This document shows positions 16,246 to 25,111 of a DNA stretch of 36,869 bases, in pieces. Location of the stretch: positions 1 through 36,869 of the forward strand of contig CAJMKD010000022.1 in NCBI GenBank assembly GCA_905213905.1, given 5' to 3'. Every line of letters starts with the position of its first letter. Position 1 is the first letter of the stretch. A program made the position numbers and the translations under genes. The notes under the pieces are model-generated. The model saw only the letters and a program-made list of their open reading frames with translations, made no database searches and was not told where the DNA came from. The stretch comes from an uncultured Sutterella sp. Its GTDB lineage: Bacteria; Pseudomonadota; Gammaproteobacteria; Burkholderiales; Burkholderiaceae_F.

Positions 16246-17417
16246 GGCTGCGGCTCCGCGGCATCGGCAGGCGCATTGGCGCAAGCCGGATAGTGTTCAT
16301 AGGGGTCGATGAGCCACGACTCGGGCGCAAGGGGGGCCGGGCGGCGGAAGCGGTCAAGAATGCCCTGCGGCTTTTGCATGAGGGTGGCTGCGCCTGCAAT
16401 GCCGAAGAGGACAAGCGCGTCCGAATCAATGTTGCGTGCCGGCAGCTGAGCGCGAAGCGCTGCGAGCTTGCGGGCAAGTGCAGGGAGCGCGCGCCGCCAG
16501 GCGGGAAGGTCGCCGGCGAGCCACGGTTCGTAAAGGTCGTCGAGAAGCGCGATGACGTCGCCGGGCGGCAGTTCTTGAGGCCAGTGCGGCGAAGCGTCGC
16601 CGCGCTCTGTGAGCGCGCCGACTCGCCACGCAGGAATGCCTGCGGCGAGCGCCCAGCCTTGCAGAACCGGATCGTCGGAGAGCACTGCGCGGAAGAGAGA
16701 GGGCGGATGGTAGCCCTCCGGGCGGCCCGGCGTCGTGAGCCAGAAGGCCGAAATGACGGGGCGCCCTGCCGCAGCTCGGCGCTCGTTCAATTGCTGAAGC
16801 GCGCCGTCAGCGGAAAGGCGTTCGCTGGCGCTCGCCGCCAAATCTTTCGCCCAGGCGGCATCCGGGCCTTCCATCCCGGCGTCAAGGAGCGCTTGGAAGC
16901 TCGGCGCGTCCAGCGCCCGCACAAACGGAACGAGGGACTTCGGGTGCGCGAGCGAAGCGCTTTCGAAGTCATGCGCGTGCTTGTCGGAGAAGAAAAAAGA
17001 AGCGCCGGCGATCTGCAGGCGAAGATCGCGCTCAAAGGCGAAGCGGCCGAAGACCGACAGCATCGGCATCGTCTCTTCATCGGCGAGCGCCGTCTCGAAC
17101 CAGCTGCCGTCGGCCGCGCGAGCGAGCGGTGCGAGCCGGATCAGCGGCTCGCTGAAATGCGGACCGTCGGCTCGCCGCCAGAGTGCTGGCGCCGTGCGCG
17201 CGGCGCCGCCGCGGCGGGCGAGGACTTTCCAGGCCCAGGCATGGTGCGGCGCAAAGCGCTCGAGCCGCGAAGCGAGGCACTGCGTTTGGGCAGGCATGCG
17301 CTGCGCGCCCAGCGCATTAAGCGCGGCACGCTCTTCGCTGGAAGCAGACGCAAGAAAGTCCGCGGCGCACGCCGCCGAAAGGCGGGCGCCGGGAATTAGA
17401 AAAAAAGCTGTTGACAT
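16242..17417 (-). CDS. Conserved hypothetical protein coupled to recJ
   Basis: A 391-residue protein without signal peptide or membrane segments, rich in Ala, Leu and Arg. The N-terminus (MSTAFFLIPGARL) and the segment VIALLDDLYEPWLAGDLPAW resemble a family found directly upstream of recJ in betaproteobacteria. Members are often labelled regulator or phosphoglycerate mutase, but I see no mutase active-site motif here and would not transfer that name. Its stop overlaps the recJ start. An ATG at 17468 is possible; 17417 fits the family better. On the minus strand a TACAAT lies just 13 bases ahead of this ATG, which would make the mRNA nearly leaderless. Function unknown. Confidence 0.75.
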   Translation of the reverse strand: MSTAFFLIPGARLSAACAADFLASASSEERAALNALGAQRMPAQTQCLASRLERFAPHHAWAWKVLARRGGAARTAPALWRRADGPHFSEPLIRLAPLARAADGSWFETALADEETMPMLSVFGRFAFERDLRLQIAGASFFFSDKHAHDFESASLAHPKSLVPFVRALDAPSFQALLDAGMEGPDAAWAKDLAASASERLSADGALQQLNERRAAAGRPVISAFWLTTPGRPEGYHPPSLFRAVLSDDPVLQGWALAAGIPAWRVGALTERGDASPHWPQELPPGDVIALLDDLYEPWLAGDLPAWRRALPALARKLAALRAQLPARNIDSDALVLFGIAGAATLMQKPQGILDRFRRPAPLAPESWLIDPYEHYPACANAPADAAEPQP

Positions 17418-17617
17418 GATGGCCTGCATTGTACCTGCTCGCGGCGCGGCGGCTTTCAGGGCCTGCACTGTCCGCGCTGCTGCCCTTCGGGTCGCGCTGA
17501 TGCATGGCGCCGCGCATCAAACGCCAGCCGGATGCCGGACCGCTTGACGGCCGCTGCGCCGCTAGAATGACTGCTCCAAGGAATGCCAAGCGGGCCGAGC
17601 GGCCCTGAGGAAATGCA

Positions 17618-18895
17618 GTGAAGACGCCCTTTGAACTCCTGATCGGACTCACCTATACGAGAGCGGGCCGCCGAGGCAGGCGCCGAGACGGCTTCATGTC
17701 CTTTATTTCGGGCATGTCTGTTGCTTCGATTGCGCTCGGCGTCGCTGCGCTCATCATCGTGCTCTCCGTGATGAACGGCTTTCAGAAGGAAGTTCGCGAC
17801 CGAATGCTCTCCGTCATTGCGCATATTGAGGTGACGTCGGCTTTTGGACCGGTCGACGACTGGACGCCGATTGCCGAGAAAATCGAAGCGCGCCGCGATG
17901 TGCAAGCCGTTGCGCCGTACGTGCAGGGGCAGGGCCTCTTTTCCAGCGGCGACGTTGTGACGGGGGCGCTCGTGAAGGGCATTGATCCGGTGCTTGAGCC
18001 GAAAGTGAGCGATCTTGCGCTGGAGATCTCTTCGGGCGACGGCGCCCTCGGCGGTGAAGGCCTCAGTGCGCTCAAGCCCGGCGAATTCGGCGTGATACTC
18101 GGGCGCGATCTAGCGCGGCGGCTCGGCGTTTCGCCTGGCGAAAAAGTGGCGCTTCTCGTGCCGCAGGGCAACATGACGCCAGCCGGGATGATTCCGCGCA
18201 TGAAGCAGTTCAAGGTGCTCGGGTTTCTTTCGAGCGGGCACTACGAGTACGACAGCACGATGGCGCTTGTTCACATTGACGACGCGGCTGCGCTCTTTCG
18301 CACGGGCGGGCCGCAGGGCCTGCGCATCCGCGTTGCGGACATGGACCGCGCGCCCGCCGTCGCTGCGAAGATCCTCGCATCGCTGCCGCGCGGGTTTTAT
18401 GCCACCGATTGGTCGCAGCAGAACCGCACCTGGTTTGCGGCCGTTCAGGTTGAAAAGCGCATGATGGGCATCATCCTCTTTCTCATCGTGCTCGTCGGCG
18501 CCTTCGGCCTTGTGTCGACGCTCGTGATGACCGTGAAGGAGAAGCAAGCCGACATCGCCATTCTGCGCACGCTCGGCGCTTCCGAGGGCTCGATCATGTC
18601 GATCTTCGTCATTCAGGGCGCCATCGTGGGCGTCGTCGGCGTTGCCGCGGGCATAGCCGCCGGCCTTCTCGTGGCTTACAACGTGGGCGAGATCGTGAGC
18701 GCGATTGAAGGCCTTCTCGGCGTTGCGTTCCTGCCTAAGGAAATCTATTTCATCAGCAACATGCCGTCGGATCCGCGACTCTCGGACATTGTTCCGATTG
18801 CGATTTGCTCGCTCGTGCTCAGCCTGGCGGCCACCCTTTATCCGAGCTGGCGCGCCGCGCGCACGCAGCCGGCGGAGGCGCTTCGTTATGAATAA
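17618..18895 (+). CDS. lolC: Lipoprotein-release ABC transporter permease (LolC/LolE/LolF type)
   Basis: An inner-membrane permease of 425 residues that extracts outer-membrane lipoproteins and passes them to LolA. It has the four-segment layout of the family: a first transmembrane helix near 27-54 (GMSVASIALGVAALIIVLSV), a large periplasmic domain to about 275, and three more helices (MMGIILFLIVLVGAFGLVSTL, the IMSIFVIQGAIVGVVGVAAGIAAG region and the IVPIAICSLVLSLAATLYP region). Only one such permease gene is present next to lolD, so the complex is probably a LolDF-type homodimer, as known in several beta- and gammaproteobacteria. The start is GTG with GAGG seven bases upstream; a -10-like TAGAAT lies at 17563-17568. 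It diverges from the recJ block. Confidence 0.93.
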   Translation: MKTPFELLIGLTYTRAGRRGRRRDGFMSFISGMSVASIALGVAALIIVLSVMNGFQKEVRDRMLSVIAHIEVTSAFGPVDDWTPIAEKIEARRDVQAVAPYVQGQGLFSSGDVVTGALVKGIDPVLEPKVSDLALEISSGDGALGGEGLSALKPGEFGVILGRDLARRLGVSPGEKVALLVPQGNMTPAGMIPRMKQFKVLGFLSSGHYEYDSTMALVHIDDAAALFRTGGPQGLRIRVADMDRAPAVAAKILASLPRGFYATDWSQQNRTWFAAVQVEKRMMGIILFLIVLVGAFGLVSTLVMTVKEKQADIAILRTLGASEGSIMSIFVIQGAIVGVVGVAAGIAAGLLVAYNVGEIVSAIEGLLGVAFLPKEIYFISNMPSDPRLSDIVPIAICSLVLSLAATLYPSWRAARTQPAEALRYE

Positions 18896-19685
18896 GGCGG
18901 ATTCTTTGACTTTTGATTCGCGCAGCGCTCCTCGCTCTTGCCTAGAGGCCGGAGCAGCGCCAGACGTGAAGGTTCCGGCGCTGTTCGCTGAGCATGTCGC
19001 CAAAAGCTATCGCGACGGCATCGAAGTCGTGCCGGTGCTGCGAGACGTATCGCTCTCAATAGCGCCAGGCGAAACCGTCGCTGTGCTTGGTTCGTCCGGC
19101 TCAGGGAAGTCGACGCTTCTTCATGCGCTCGGCGGCCTTGACGCCATTGATTCGGGCCGCATTGAAATCATGGGCCGTCCACTGACAGGGCTCTCCGCCA
19201 AAGCGCTCGGCGCGCTTCGAAACGAATGCCTCGGCTTTGTGTATCAGTTTCATCATCTTCTGCCGGAATTCAATGCGCTCGACAACGTGGCGATGCCGCT
19301 CTTCATTCGCCGAATGGATGCGAAAGCCGCCAGGGCGCGCGCAGCCGCGCTGCTCGAGGCCGTCGGCCTCAGCGCGCGCAGCGCCCACCTGCCTTCTCAG
19401 CTCTCGGGCGGCGAGCGCCAGCGTGTTGCCATCGCAAGAGCGCTCGTGACAAAGCCGGGCTGCGTGCTTGCCGATGAGCCGACCGGCAACCTTGACCATG
19501 AAACGGCGGCCGCAGTCTTCGACTTGTTTCTGCAGATTGCTCGCGAAGAAGGAACCGCCGCGCTCATCGTGACGCACGATCGCAGCCTTGCCTGCCGCTG
19601 CGGCCGAGCCCTTCGGCTTGAGTCGGGCGTCATACGGCCCGAGCTGCTCAGTCAAAAGAAAGGCGCTGCGGAGCCGGGCTTATGA
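18888..19685 (+). CDS. lolD: Lipoprotein-release ABC transporter ATPase LolD
   Basis: The cytoplasmic ATPase of the Lol exporter, 265 residues. Walker A GSSGSGKST (68-76), Q-loop Gln120, signature LSGGE (172-176), Walker B CVLADEP (192-198) and the H-loop in VTHDRSL are all present. The LolD-specific stretch FHHLLPEF-ALDNVAMP separates it from MacB-type ATPases. The first 30 residues are an extra, poorly conserved tail. Its ATG lies inside the end of the permease gene (8-base overlap), and its TGA overlaps the next start, so all three genes should be co-translated. Confidence 0.94.
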   Translation: MNKADSLTFDSRSAPRSCLEAGAAPDVKVPALFAEHVAKSYRDGIEVVPVLRDVSLSIAPGETVAVLGSSGSGKSTLLHALGGLDAIDSGRIEIMGRPLTGLSAKALGALRNECLGFVYQFHHLLPEFNALDNVAMPLFIRRMDAKAARARAAALLEAVGLSARSAHLPSQLSGGERQRVAIARALVTKPGCVLADEPTGNLDHETAAAVFDLFLQIAREEGTAALIVTHDRSLACRCGRALRLESGVIRPELLSQKKGAAEPGL

Positions 19686-20644
19686 GCGAACTGCGAAAGC
19701 CAACGGAGGGCGACCGAACGCTCCGTCCGGGCTTCATTGATACGCACAGCCACTTTCAGCTGCTCGACCGACTGGATCCCATTCAGGGCGCTGAGCGGCA
19801 GCGTCGCCAGCTTCTTGCGGCGCGTGAAGCCGGCATCGACGCAATGCTGCTTGCGCCGGGCGCCCCTGAGGATTGGACGCCGACGCAGCGCTTCGCCCGC
19901 ATGCATGGCCTTGGGTATTTTCTCGGCATTCATCCGCTTTACGTATCTCAGGTGAATGAGCGCGATGTCGCAGCGCTGCGAAAAGCGGTTGAGGCTTCGC
20001 TTGATGATCCCTTTTTCATCGGCATCGGTGAAATCGGACTTGACGGTTTTGTGCCCGGACAGAATCAGGCGCACGCTGAAGCAATCTTTGCCGCCTGCCT
20101 TCGAATTGCCCGCGACTATGCGCTTCCCGTTTCGCTTCATGCCAGAAAAAGCGTTTCCAGAGTGCTCTACTACCTGCGGCGCATTCCGCCTGCGGGCGGT
20201 GCGGTTCATGCATTCAACGGCTCGGCCGTTGAGCGCGACCGCTTTCTCGAGATGGGGCTTTCGCTTGGGTTCGGCGGCGCTGCGACGTACGCGGGCAGCC
20301 GCAGGATACGCGCGCACCTGGCTGCGGTTCCGGACAATGCCTGGGTTCTAGAAACTGATGCGCCAGACATGCCTACGAGCCGGCGACGCGATGCCCATGC
20401 GCGCGGCGAAGCGCCGCTTGAGACGGAGCCCGCTGACATACTTGAGGCGGCAGCTGCTGCCGCAGTTCTGCGCGGGCTTTCGCTCGAAGCCGTCGCCGCG
20501 CAATCTTCCCGCAACGCCTGCGCAGCGTTTCCGCGGCTTGCTTCTCTTCTTTCGCGTCCGGACGCTTTTTGCTGTCAGGCTCGCGATAAACTCAGGAATG
20601 TTGTCCAGCATTCGGTCGACGATTCCGCTTCAAGCGAGGTGTGA
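19682..20644 (+). CDS. TatD-family metal-dependent DNase
   Basis: A TatD-type hydrolase of 320 residues. Metal ligands are visible in order: the THSHF motif near residue 21, Glu in GIGEIGLD, His in SLHARKS, His in AVHAFNG and Asp in LETDAPD. Known members are 3'-5' DNases acting in DNA repair or turnover in the cytoplasm. The catalytic part ends near residue 285; the remaining roughly 35 residues are not typical and may be a lineage tail. It starts in an ATGA overlap with lolD. A TatD gene beside lolCD is a recurring betaproteobacterial arrangement, but a functional link to lipoprotein export is not established. Confidence 0.92.
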   Translation: MSELRKPTEGDRTLRPGFIDTHSHFQLLDRLDPIQGAERQRRQLLAAREAGIDAMLLAPGAPEDWTPTQRFARMHGLGYFLGIHPLYVSQVNERDVAALRKAVEASLDDPFFIGIGEIGLDGFVPGQNQAHAEAIFAACLRIARDYALPVSLHARKSVSRVLYYLRRIPPAGGAVHAFNGSAVERDRFLEMGLSLGFGGAATYAGSRRIRAHLAAVPDNAWVLETDAPDMPTSRRRDAHARGEAPLETEPADILEAAAAAAVLRGLSLEAVAAQSSRNACAAFPRLASLLSRPDAFCCQARDKLRNVVQHSVDDSASSEV

Positions 20645-20732
20645 TGCCCCCTTTCTGAAGGCCGATCGGATGCTTGGTCGCAGCGCTTTGAGCGAATTCA
20701 ATTCGAAGACAATTACGCACGAAAAAAGGAAC

Positions 20733-21317
20733 ATGATGGAAGAAAAAGAACAGAGCGCCGGCAAAGCCGTCGTTGCCGTCATCGGTCTCGACATGCCCGG
20801 CATCGTCGCCGCCGTGACCTCCGCGCTCGCCGAGCACGACTGCTTCGTTGAGGAAGTGAGCCAGGTAACGCTCAAGGGTCAGTTTGCCCTCATCGGCATC
20901 GTGAAGAAGCCTGCCGAGCTTTCAAACGAAGCGATGGAATCCTTTTTGCGCGAACGCATTGCAGAGAAGCATCTGCGGCAATCGGTGCTGGTTCGCGACT
21001 ATCAAACGCCGGATGAATCCACAGAAAAAGATGCGGGCGAACCTTATGTCGTGAGCATCTGGGGGTGCGATCGAGGCGACATCACCGCCACTTTTTCCAA
21101 GATTTTCGCCAGCGAAGGCATCAATATCGAGAGCCTGCGCGCTCTGCCGCTCGAAAACGGCGAAAGCCTTCAGTTCTTCGAAGTCATGATGCCGCTCTCG
21201 GTAGACAGGCGCGCGCTCAATGCGGTGCTGCGCGACCGCGCGCATGAACGCGGACTGCGCTGCAACATTCAGCACCGCGATATTTTCGAAGCCATTCACC
21301 GCGTCAAGGTCGACTGA
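20733..21317 (+). CDS. ACT-domain protein, GcvR-like
   Basis: A 194-residue protein made of two ACT domains, small regulatory folds that bind amino acids. The first covers about 10-85 (VVAVIGLDMPGIVAAVTSALAEHDCFVEEVSQ) and the second about 100-185 (YVVSIWGCDRGDITATFSKIFASEGINIESLRAL). The layout is that of GcvR, the glycine-cleavage regulator. The reading frame runs far upstream, but the ATG at 20733 has AAAGGA close by and marks where homology begins. The gap from tatD is 88 bases. It precedes the DUF711 gene by 38 bases, a pairing seen in many bacteria, so the two probably act together; the ligand is unknown. Confidence 0.88.
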   Translation: MMEEKEQSAGKAVVAVIGLDMPGIVAAVTSALAEHDCFVEEVSQVTLKGQFALIGIVKKPAELSNEAMESFLRERIAEKHLRQSVLVRDYQTPDESTEKDAGEPYVVSIWGCDRGDITATFSKIFASEGINIESLRALPLENGESLQFFEVMMPLSVDRRALNAVLRDRAHERGLRCNIQHRDIFEAIHRVKVD

Positions 21318-21355
21318 ACGCCCCGACGCCAACGCCATCTCCGGGAACAACAAAC

Positions 21356-22729
21356 ATGCTTACCGATCGCGAAGTTCTCTCGACCATCAATATGCTGCGC
21401 GCCGAGCACCTTGACGTACGCACGGTGACGATGGGCATCAATCTCTTTGACTGTGCAAGCACAGATTTCGACGTCTTTGCCTACAAAGTGCGCTCCAAAA
21501 TTCTGCGCTACGCCGAAAAGCTCGTCGAAACCTGCGACGCCGTGGGCGACCGCTACGGCATTCCGGTTGTCAACAAGCGCATTGCCGTCAGCCCCATCGG
21601 AACGGTGGGCGCCGGCTTCAGCCGCGACGAAATGACGGCGGCCTGCCGCGTTCTCGACGAATGCGCCAAAAAGGTGAACGTCGACTTCATCGGCGGCTTC
21701 GGCGCGCTGGTGGAAAAAGGCATGACGCCGGGCGAGCGGAATCTGATCGACGCGCTGCCGCAGGCGCTTGCCGAAACCGACCGCATTTGCTCATCGATCA
21801 ACGTCGGCTCAACCAAAGCGGGCATCAATATGGATGCCGTCCGCCTCATGGGCGAACGCATTCTTGACGTTGCCGAGGCGACGAAGGAGCGCGACGCCAT
21901 CGGCTGCGCAAAGCTCGTCGTCTTCTGCAATATTCCGCAGGATGTGCCCTTCATGGCAGGCGCTTACCTCGGGATCGGCGAACCCGACGTCGTGATCGAC
22001 GTCGGCGTTTCGGGACCGGGCGTCGTCAAGAAGGCGCTCGAGCGCGCCTTTGCTGCCAAGGGCGACTATCTCACCGTGACGGATGCGGCCGAGGTCATCA
22101 AGCACACGGCCTACAAGGTGACGCGCGTAGGCGAAATCATCGGGCGTGAAGTGGCTGATCGGCTGGGGCTGCCCTTCGGCGTCGCCGACCTCTCCCTCGC
22201 GCCGACGCCTGCCGTCGGCGACAGCGTGGGTGAAATCTTCCAGACGATGGGCCTTTCTTCAATTGGTGCGCCAGGCACCACCGCCATCCTTGCAATGCTC
22301 AACGACCAGGTGAAGAAGGGCGGCGTTTTTGCCTCTTCTCACGTGGGCGGCCTCTCGGGCGCCTTCATTCCGGTTTCCGAAGACAGCGCCATTGAGGCTG
22401 CAGCGCGCACGGGTGCGCTGACGCTCGAGAAGCTCGAGGCCATGACATCGGTCTGCTCCGTCGGCCTCGACATGATCGCCATTCCCGGCGATACGCCCGC
22501 GGCCACGATTTCAGGGCTGATTGCCGACGAAGCCGCCATCGGGATGATCAACGGCAAAACGACGGCGGTGCGCGTCATTCCCGTGCCCGGGAAGACCGTC
22601 GGCGACAAAGCCGTCTTCGGCGGCCTGCTCGGCGAAGCGAGCATCATCCGCGTGCCGGGCGGCGATGCCTCGGGCTTCGTCAAGCTCGGCGGCCGCATCC
22701 CGGCGCCGATTCACAGCCTTCGCAACTAA
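21356..22729 (+). CDS. DUF711 / UPF0210 family protein
   Basis: A 457-residue cytoplasmic protein of the UPF0210 (DUF711) family, conserved from Firmicutes to proteobacteria and archaea but without an established reaction. The family core is visible in VNKRIAVSPIGTVGAGF, the SSINVGSTKAGINMDAVRLMG block, DLSLAPTPAVGDSVGEIF and GLDMIAIPGDTPAATISGLIADEAAIG. The length is normal (about 450). The N-terminus (ATG followed by LTDREVLSTINML) agrees with the family. It follows an ACT-domain gene and is closed by an intrinsic terminator, so the pair forms one unit. The fold has been compared with glycyl-radical (PFL-like) enzymes, hence labels such as PFL family protein; I see no glycyl-radical motif. 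Confidence 0.92.
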   Translation: MLTDREVLSTINMLRAEHLDVRTVTMGINLFDCASTDFDVFAYKVRSKILRYAEKLVETCDAVGDRYGIPVVNKRIAVSPIGTVGAGFSRDEMTAACRVLDECAKKVNVDFIGGFGALVEKGMTPGERNLIDALPQALAETDRICSSINVGSTKAGINMDAVRLMGERILDVAEATKERDAIGCAKLVVFCNIPQDVPFMAGAYLGIGEPDVVIDVGVSGPGVVKKALERAFAAKGDYLTVTDAAEVIKHTAYKVTRVGEIIGREVADRLGLPFGVADLSLAPTPAVGDSVGEIFQTMGLSSIGAPGTTAILAMLNDQVKKGGVFASSHVGGLSGAFIPVSEDSAIEAAARTGALTLEKLEAMTSVCSVGLDMIAIPGDTPAATISGLIADEAAIGMINGKTTAVRVIPVPGKTVGDKAVFGGLLGEASIIRVPGGDASGFVKLGGRIPAPIHSLRN

Positions 22730-22757
22730 GCGCTGAGAAAGCACGCTCCGCAGAGAG

Positions 22758-22795
22758 AAAAGCCGCTCGAAAATACAGGCTTCGGGCGGCTTTTT
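22758..22795 (+). terminator. Intrinsic terminator after the DUF711 gene
   Basis: A 14-bp stem (22758-22771 with 22781-22794, one G-T pair) with a 9-base loop ends in TTTTT. It closes the ACT-DUF711 unit and separates it from the autotransporter gene. Confidence 0.88.
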
Positions 22796-22832
22796 CGTTG
22801 GTGACGAGGAGAGATTCGGGTAATTACTGTAT

Positions 22833-22862
22833 TTGAAATTCGATAATTAATAAAAATATATT
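22833..22862 (+). promoter_or_regulatory. Candidate promoter of the autotransporter-like gene
   Basis: In a strongly AT-rich stretch (about 22820-22885), unlike the GC-rich surroundings, TTGAAA (22833-22838) and TATATT (22857-22862) are spaced by 18 bases. Several other -10-like words occur, so the exact start is uncertain. The palindrome AAAAAGGCCTTTTT lies downstream, at about 22896-22909, in the leader. Such AT-rich islands are frequent targets of H-NS-like or IHF proteins. Confidence 0.45.
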
Positions 22863-22930
22863 TACGTATAACATCATATAAGTAAATCAGCGTAAAAAGG
22901 CCTTTTTCCTTTTTTTGGTGAGATAGGCCT

Positions 22931-25111
22931 ATGAATATCAACCGAACCCACTTTTTCCTTTGTGTTTTGGCGGCTGCTGCCATGGAAAATGCCGGGGCGC
23001 GCTTGCCGATCGTGCCCTGCACGGAGCACAACCCGATGACCCCTTGCAGCGTCACGGCCGACATGCCGCTCACGGTTGAGAAAGATTTCACGCCCTCGAG
23101 CCTGACGGCGGATCAGGGGACCATACGGAATAACGGCGCCATTTACGTTCACGAATCGGAAAAGGTCTACGGGAATGCCGCATTCGAAAATGGCTCCTAC
23201 TATGAAGCCATTGGCAATGGTCAAGAGCAAGTCATGTTCAGGGCAGGGCGCCTCCTTCTCTCTGAGAGCGCCATCAGCCTTCAAACAAACACAGAGGCTA
23301 CAAAAGTCAGCTTTGTCGTGGATGCCCTTCAGCTCGGCGCAGGCGAGAGCCGCATCGAGCTGCTGAACAACGCTGCGGATACGGTGACGCGAGTGGTCTC
23401 CATGAGCGTCATTGATGAATTTCAAGCGTCGGACGACGCCAAACTTGACCTTGTCGTTTCGCGAGGCGCAGCCTTTGCCTTCGGCGCTGATGCAACTGCT
23501 TTCAGTTTTGATGAATTTGAATCAGCCACAACAGTGCACGGCAAAAGTTACTTCCTTGTGGCAAAGCCTTTTATGCTGACGCCCAACATGAAAATTCAGT
23601 TGGGCGAAGCGCAGACGCGCGAAGATGCCAATCTCACGCTTGGCGCGGGCGGCGTGCTTCTGCTGCAGCCGCAACAAGCGGCTGCGGCCGCGCAACCGCT
23701 TTTTGCGGCGGACCCCGATGCCAGCCTGCGTTTTGATGCAGGCTCAGAAATCTGGATTTCAACGAATTGCGGCGCTGATATTGACAAAGCGCTCGGCGCG
23801 ATCAATTTCGGCGGCGAGCAGGTGGACGGGCTCGAAAATGTGGTTGTGAGCTACGACGGACAAGTCGGGCGATTTGAGGCGGCAGCAGACGGCAGTCTGG
23901 ACATTGCCTTTGAGCGCATGCAGTTTTCCGGTCCCTTTGCAGGCATGCTTGATGCGCTCTGGGAGAAGCGCCACGATGCGCTGCTGCCCGCATTCTTTCG
24001 GGCGATTTACGACCGCTCGAATGCGCCGGCCGGCGAAAGAGCGCTTCTCACAGCATCGACCCTTGCGGCTCGCCTGGGCTCCGATGAAAGGCTTGCGCAC
24101 CTCCATGAGCGCGCAGCTGCCGAAAGCGCCTTCATGTGGTTTGATTCAGCGTTCGACGGGTATGACGAACATGCCGAAGGAAGCGCTGAAGGCGGGAAGC
24201 CGGCTTCGCTCGGCGCGCTTCCCGTCCGCGTTGCGGCTTCGGCAGGGAAGAGCGAAAACGAAACGGGCGGCAACTCGCTGCACACCCGAATCCAGTCCGA
24301 CGATACGCTCTTCAGCCTCGCGGCAGCGGCCGGCTGGGGGCAATGGCGCTTCGGTGTCAGCGGCTATTTGGCTTCAAGCGATGTAAGCACAAAAGGAGGA
24401 ACAGAAAATACCAGTGACATTCCTCTGAGCGGCACGAGCGACGCAGCGCTCATCGAACTTTGGGCCGGACGGCCGGCTGCTGGCGGCACGGCAGTGCTGA
24501 GCGCCGCCTGGAGCGAGGCGGCGGATTCTGTCCGCTCAACGGCGATCGGCTTCTCGATCGAAGCCGACGACGTTGATCGGCGCGTCATCAGTCTCGGCGC
24601 AGCGTGGCGCACGCCCGAAGCATTGTGGGGGCCGGTTGCTGCTTCGATGACGGCGCGCGCGCAGTATCTGCGATTCGACTCGGTCGAATACAACGTGAAA
24701 GCCGATGGCGCCGCTTTTCTCCGCGTTCAGGAGTCGGGCGGCCAGGTCGGCGTGCTGGCGCTCGATTTTGATGCCGCTTCAGACGTTCGGCTCGATCGCG
24801 CGGCTTCGGCGCTTGGCGCGTTCAGCGCCATGGTCCCCAGGCGCGCCGCCTGGCGCGCCAGCGTCGGCGCATCTTATTTTGCAGGCGAGCGCGAGCGTGA
24901 TCTTCAGCTGGCGGCATTCGAGCGCAAGGACACGCCGCAGGCGCGCCTGCGGGCAAAGTCGATGGATGCGCTGCTGATGCGTGCTTCAGCAAGCGTTTCG
25001 CTCGAATTCGACGAAACGCGGTTTTCCTTCGAGGGCTTCGGCGCTTGCTCGGACGACGAATACAAAGCTTACGGGGCAGGGGTGCGCTGCGAGTGGCTGC
25101 TTTGGCCGTAG
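22931..25111 (+). CDS. Autotransporter-like secreted outer-membrane protein
   Basis: A 726-residue protein with a probable signal peptide (hydrophobic FFLCVLAAAA, cut near AGA at 21-23). Residues about 24-340 are rich in beta-forming, Asn/Thr/Gly-type sequence, like a short passenger. A helical stretch follows (about 340-390), then roughly 290 C-terminal residues of alternating pattern with aromatic and charged residues, the size of an autotransporter barrel. Two Cys (30 and about 39) at the mature N-terminus could form a disulfide. The last residues are EWLLWP; most autotransporters end in an aromatic residue, so this end is unusual. I recognise no close family and no enzymatic motif. Weak GGTGAG ribosome-binding site. 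Type V secretion is inferred from layout only. Confidence 0.65.
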   Translation: MNINRTHFFLCVLAAAAMENAGARLPIVPCTEHNPMTPCSVTADMPLTVEKDFTPSSLTADQGTIRNNGAIYVHESEKVYGNAAFENGSYYEAIGNGQEQVMFRAGRLLLSESAISLQTNTEATKVSFVVDALQLGAGESRIELLNNAADTVTRVVSMSVIDEFQASDDAKLDLVVSRGAAFAFGADATAFSFDEFESATTVHGKSYFLVAKPFMLTPNMKIQLGEAQTREDANLTLGAGGVLLLQPQQAAAAAQPLFAADPDASLRFDAGSEIWISTNCGADIDKALGAINFGGEQVDGLENVVVSYDGQVGRFEAAADGSLDIAFERMQFSGPFAGMLDALWEKRHDALLPAFFRAIYDRSNAPAGERALLTASTLAARLGSDERLAHLHERAAAESAFMWFDSAFDGYDEHAEGSAEGGKPASLGALPVRVAASAGKSENETGGNSLHTRIQSDDTLFSLAAAAGWGQWRFGVSGYLASSDVSTKGGTENTSDIPLSGTSDAALIELWAGRPAAGGTAVLSAAWSEAADSVRSTAIGFSIEADDVDRRVISLGAAWRTPEALWGPVAASMTARAQYLRFDSVEYNVKADGAAFLRVQESGGQVGVLALDFDAASDVRLDRAASALGAFSAMVPRRAAWRASVGASYFAGERERDLQLAAFERKDTPQARLRAKSMDALLMRASASVSLEFDETRFSFEGFGACSDDEYKAYGAGVRCEWLLWP

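Noticed and set aside
17544..17568. TTGACG...TAGAAT as the lolC promoter
   Set aside because: The spacing is only 13 bases, too short for a sigma-70 promoter; only the -10 might be real.
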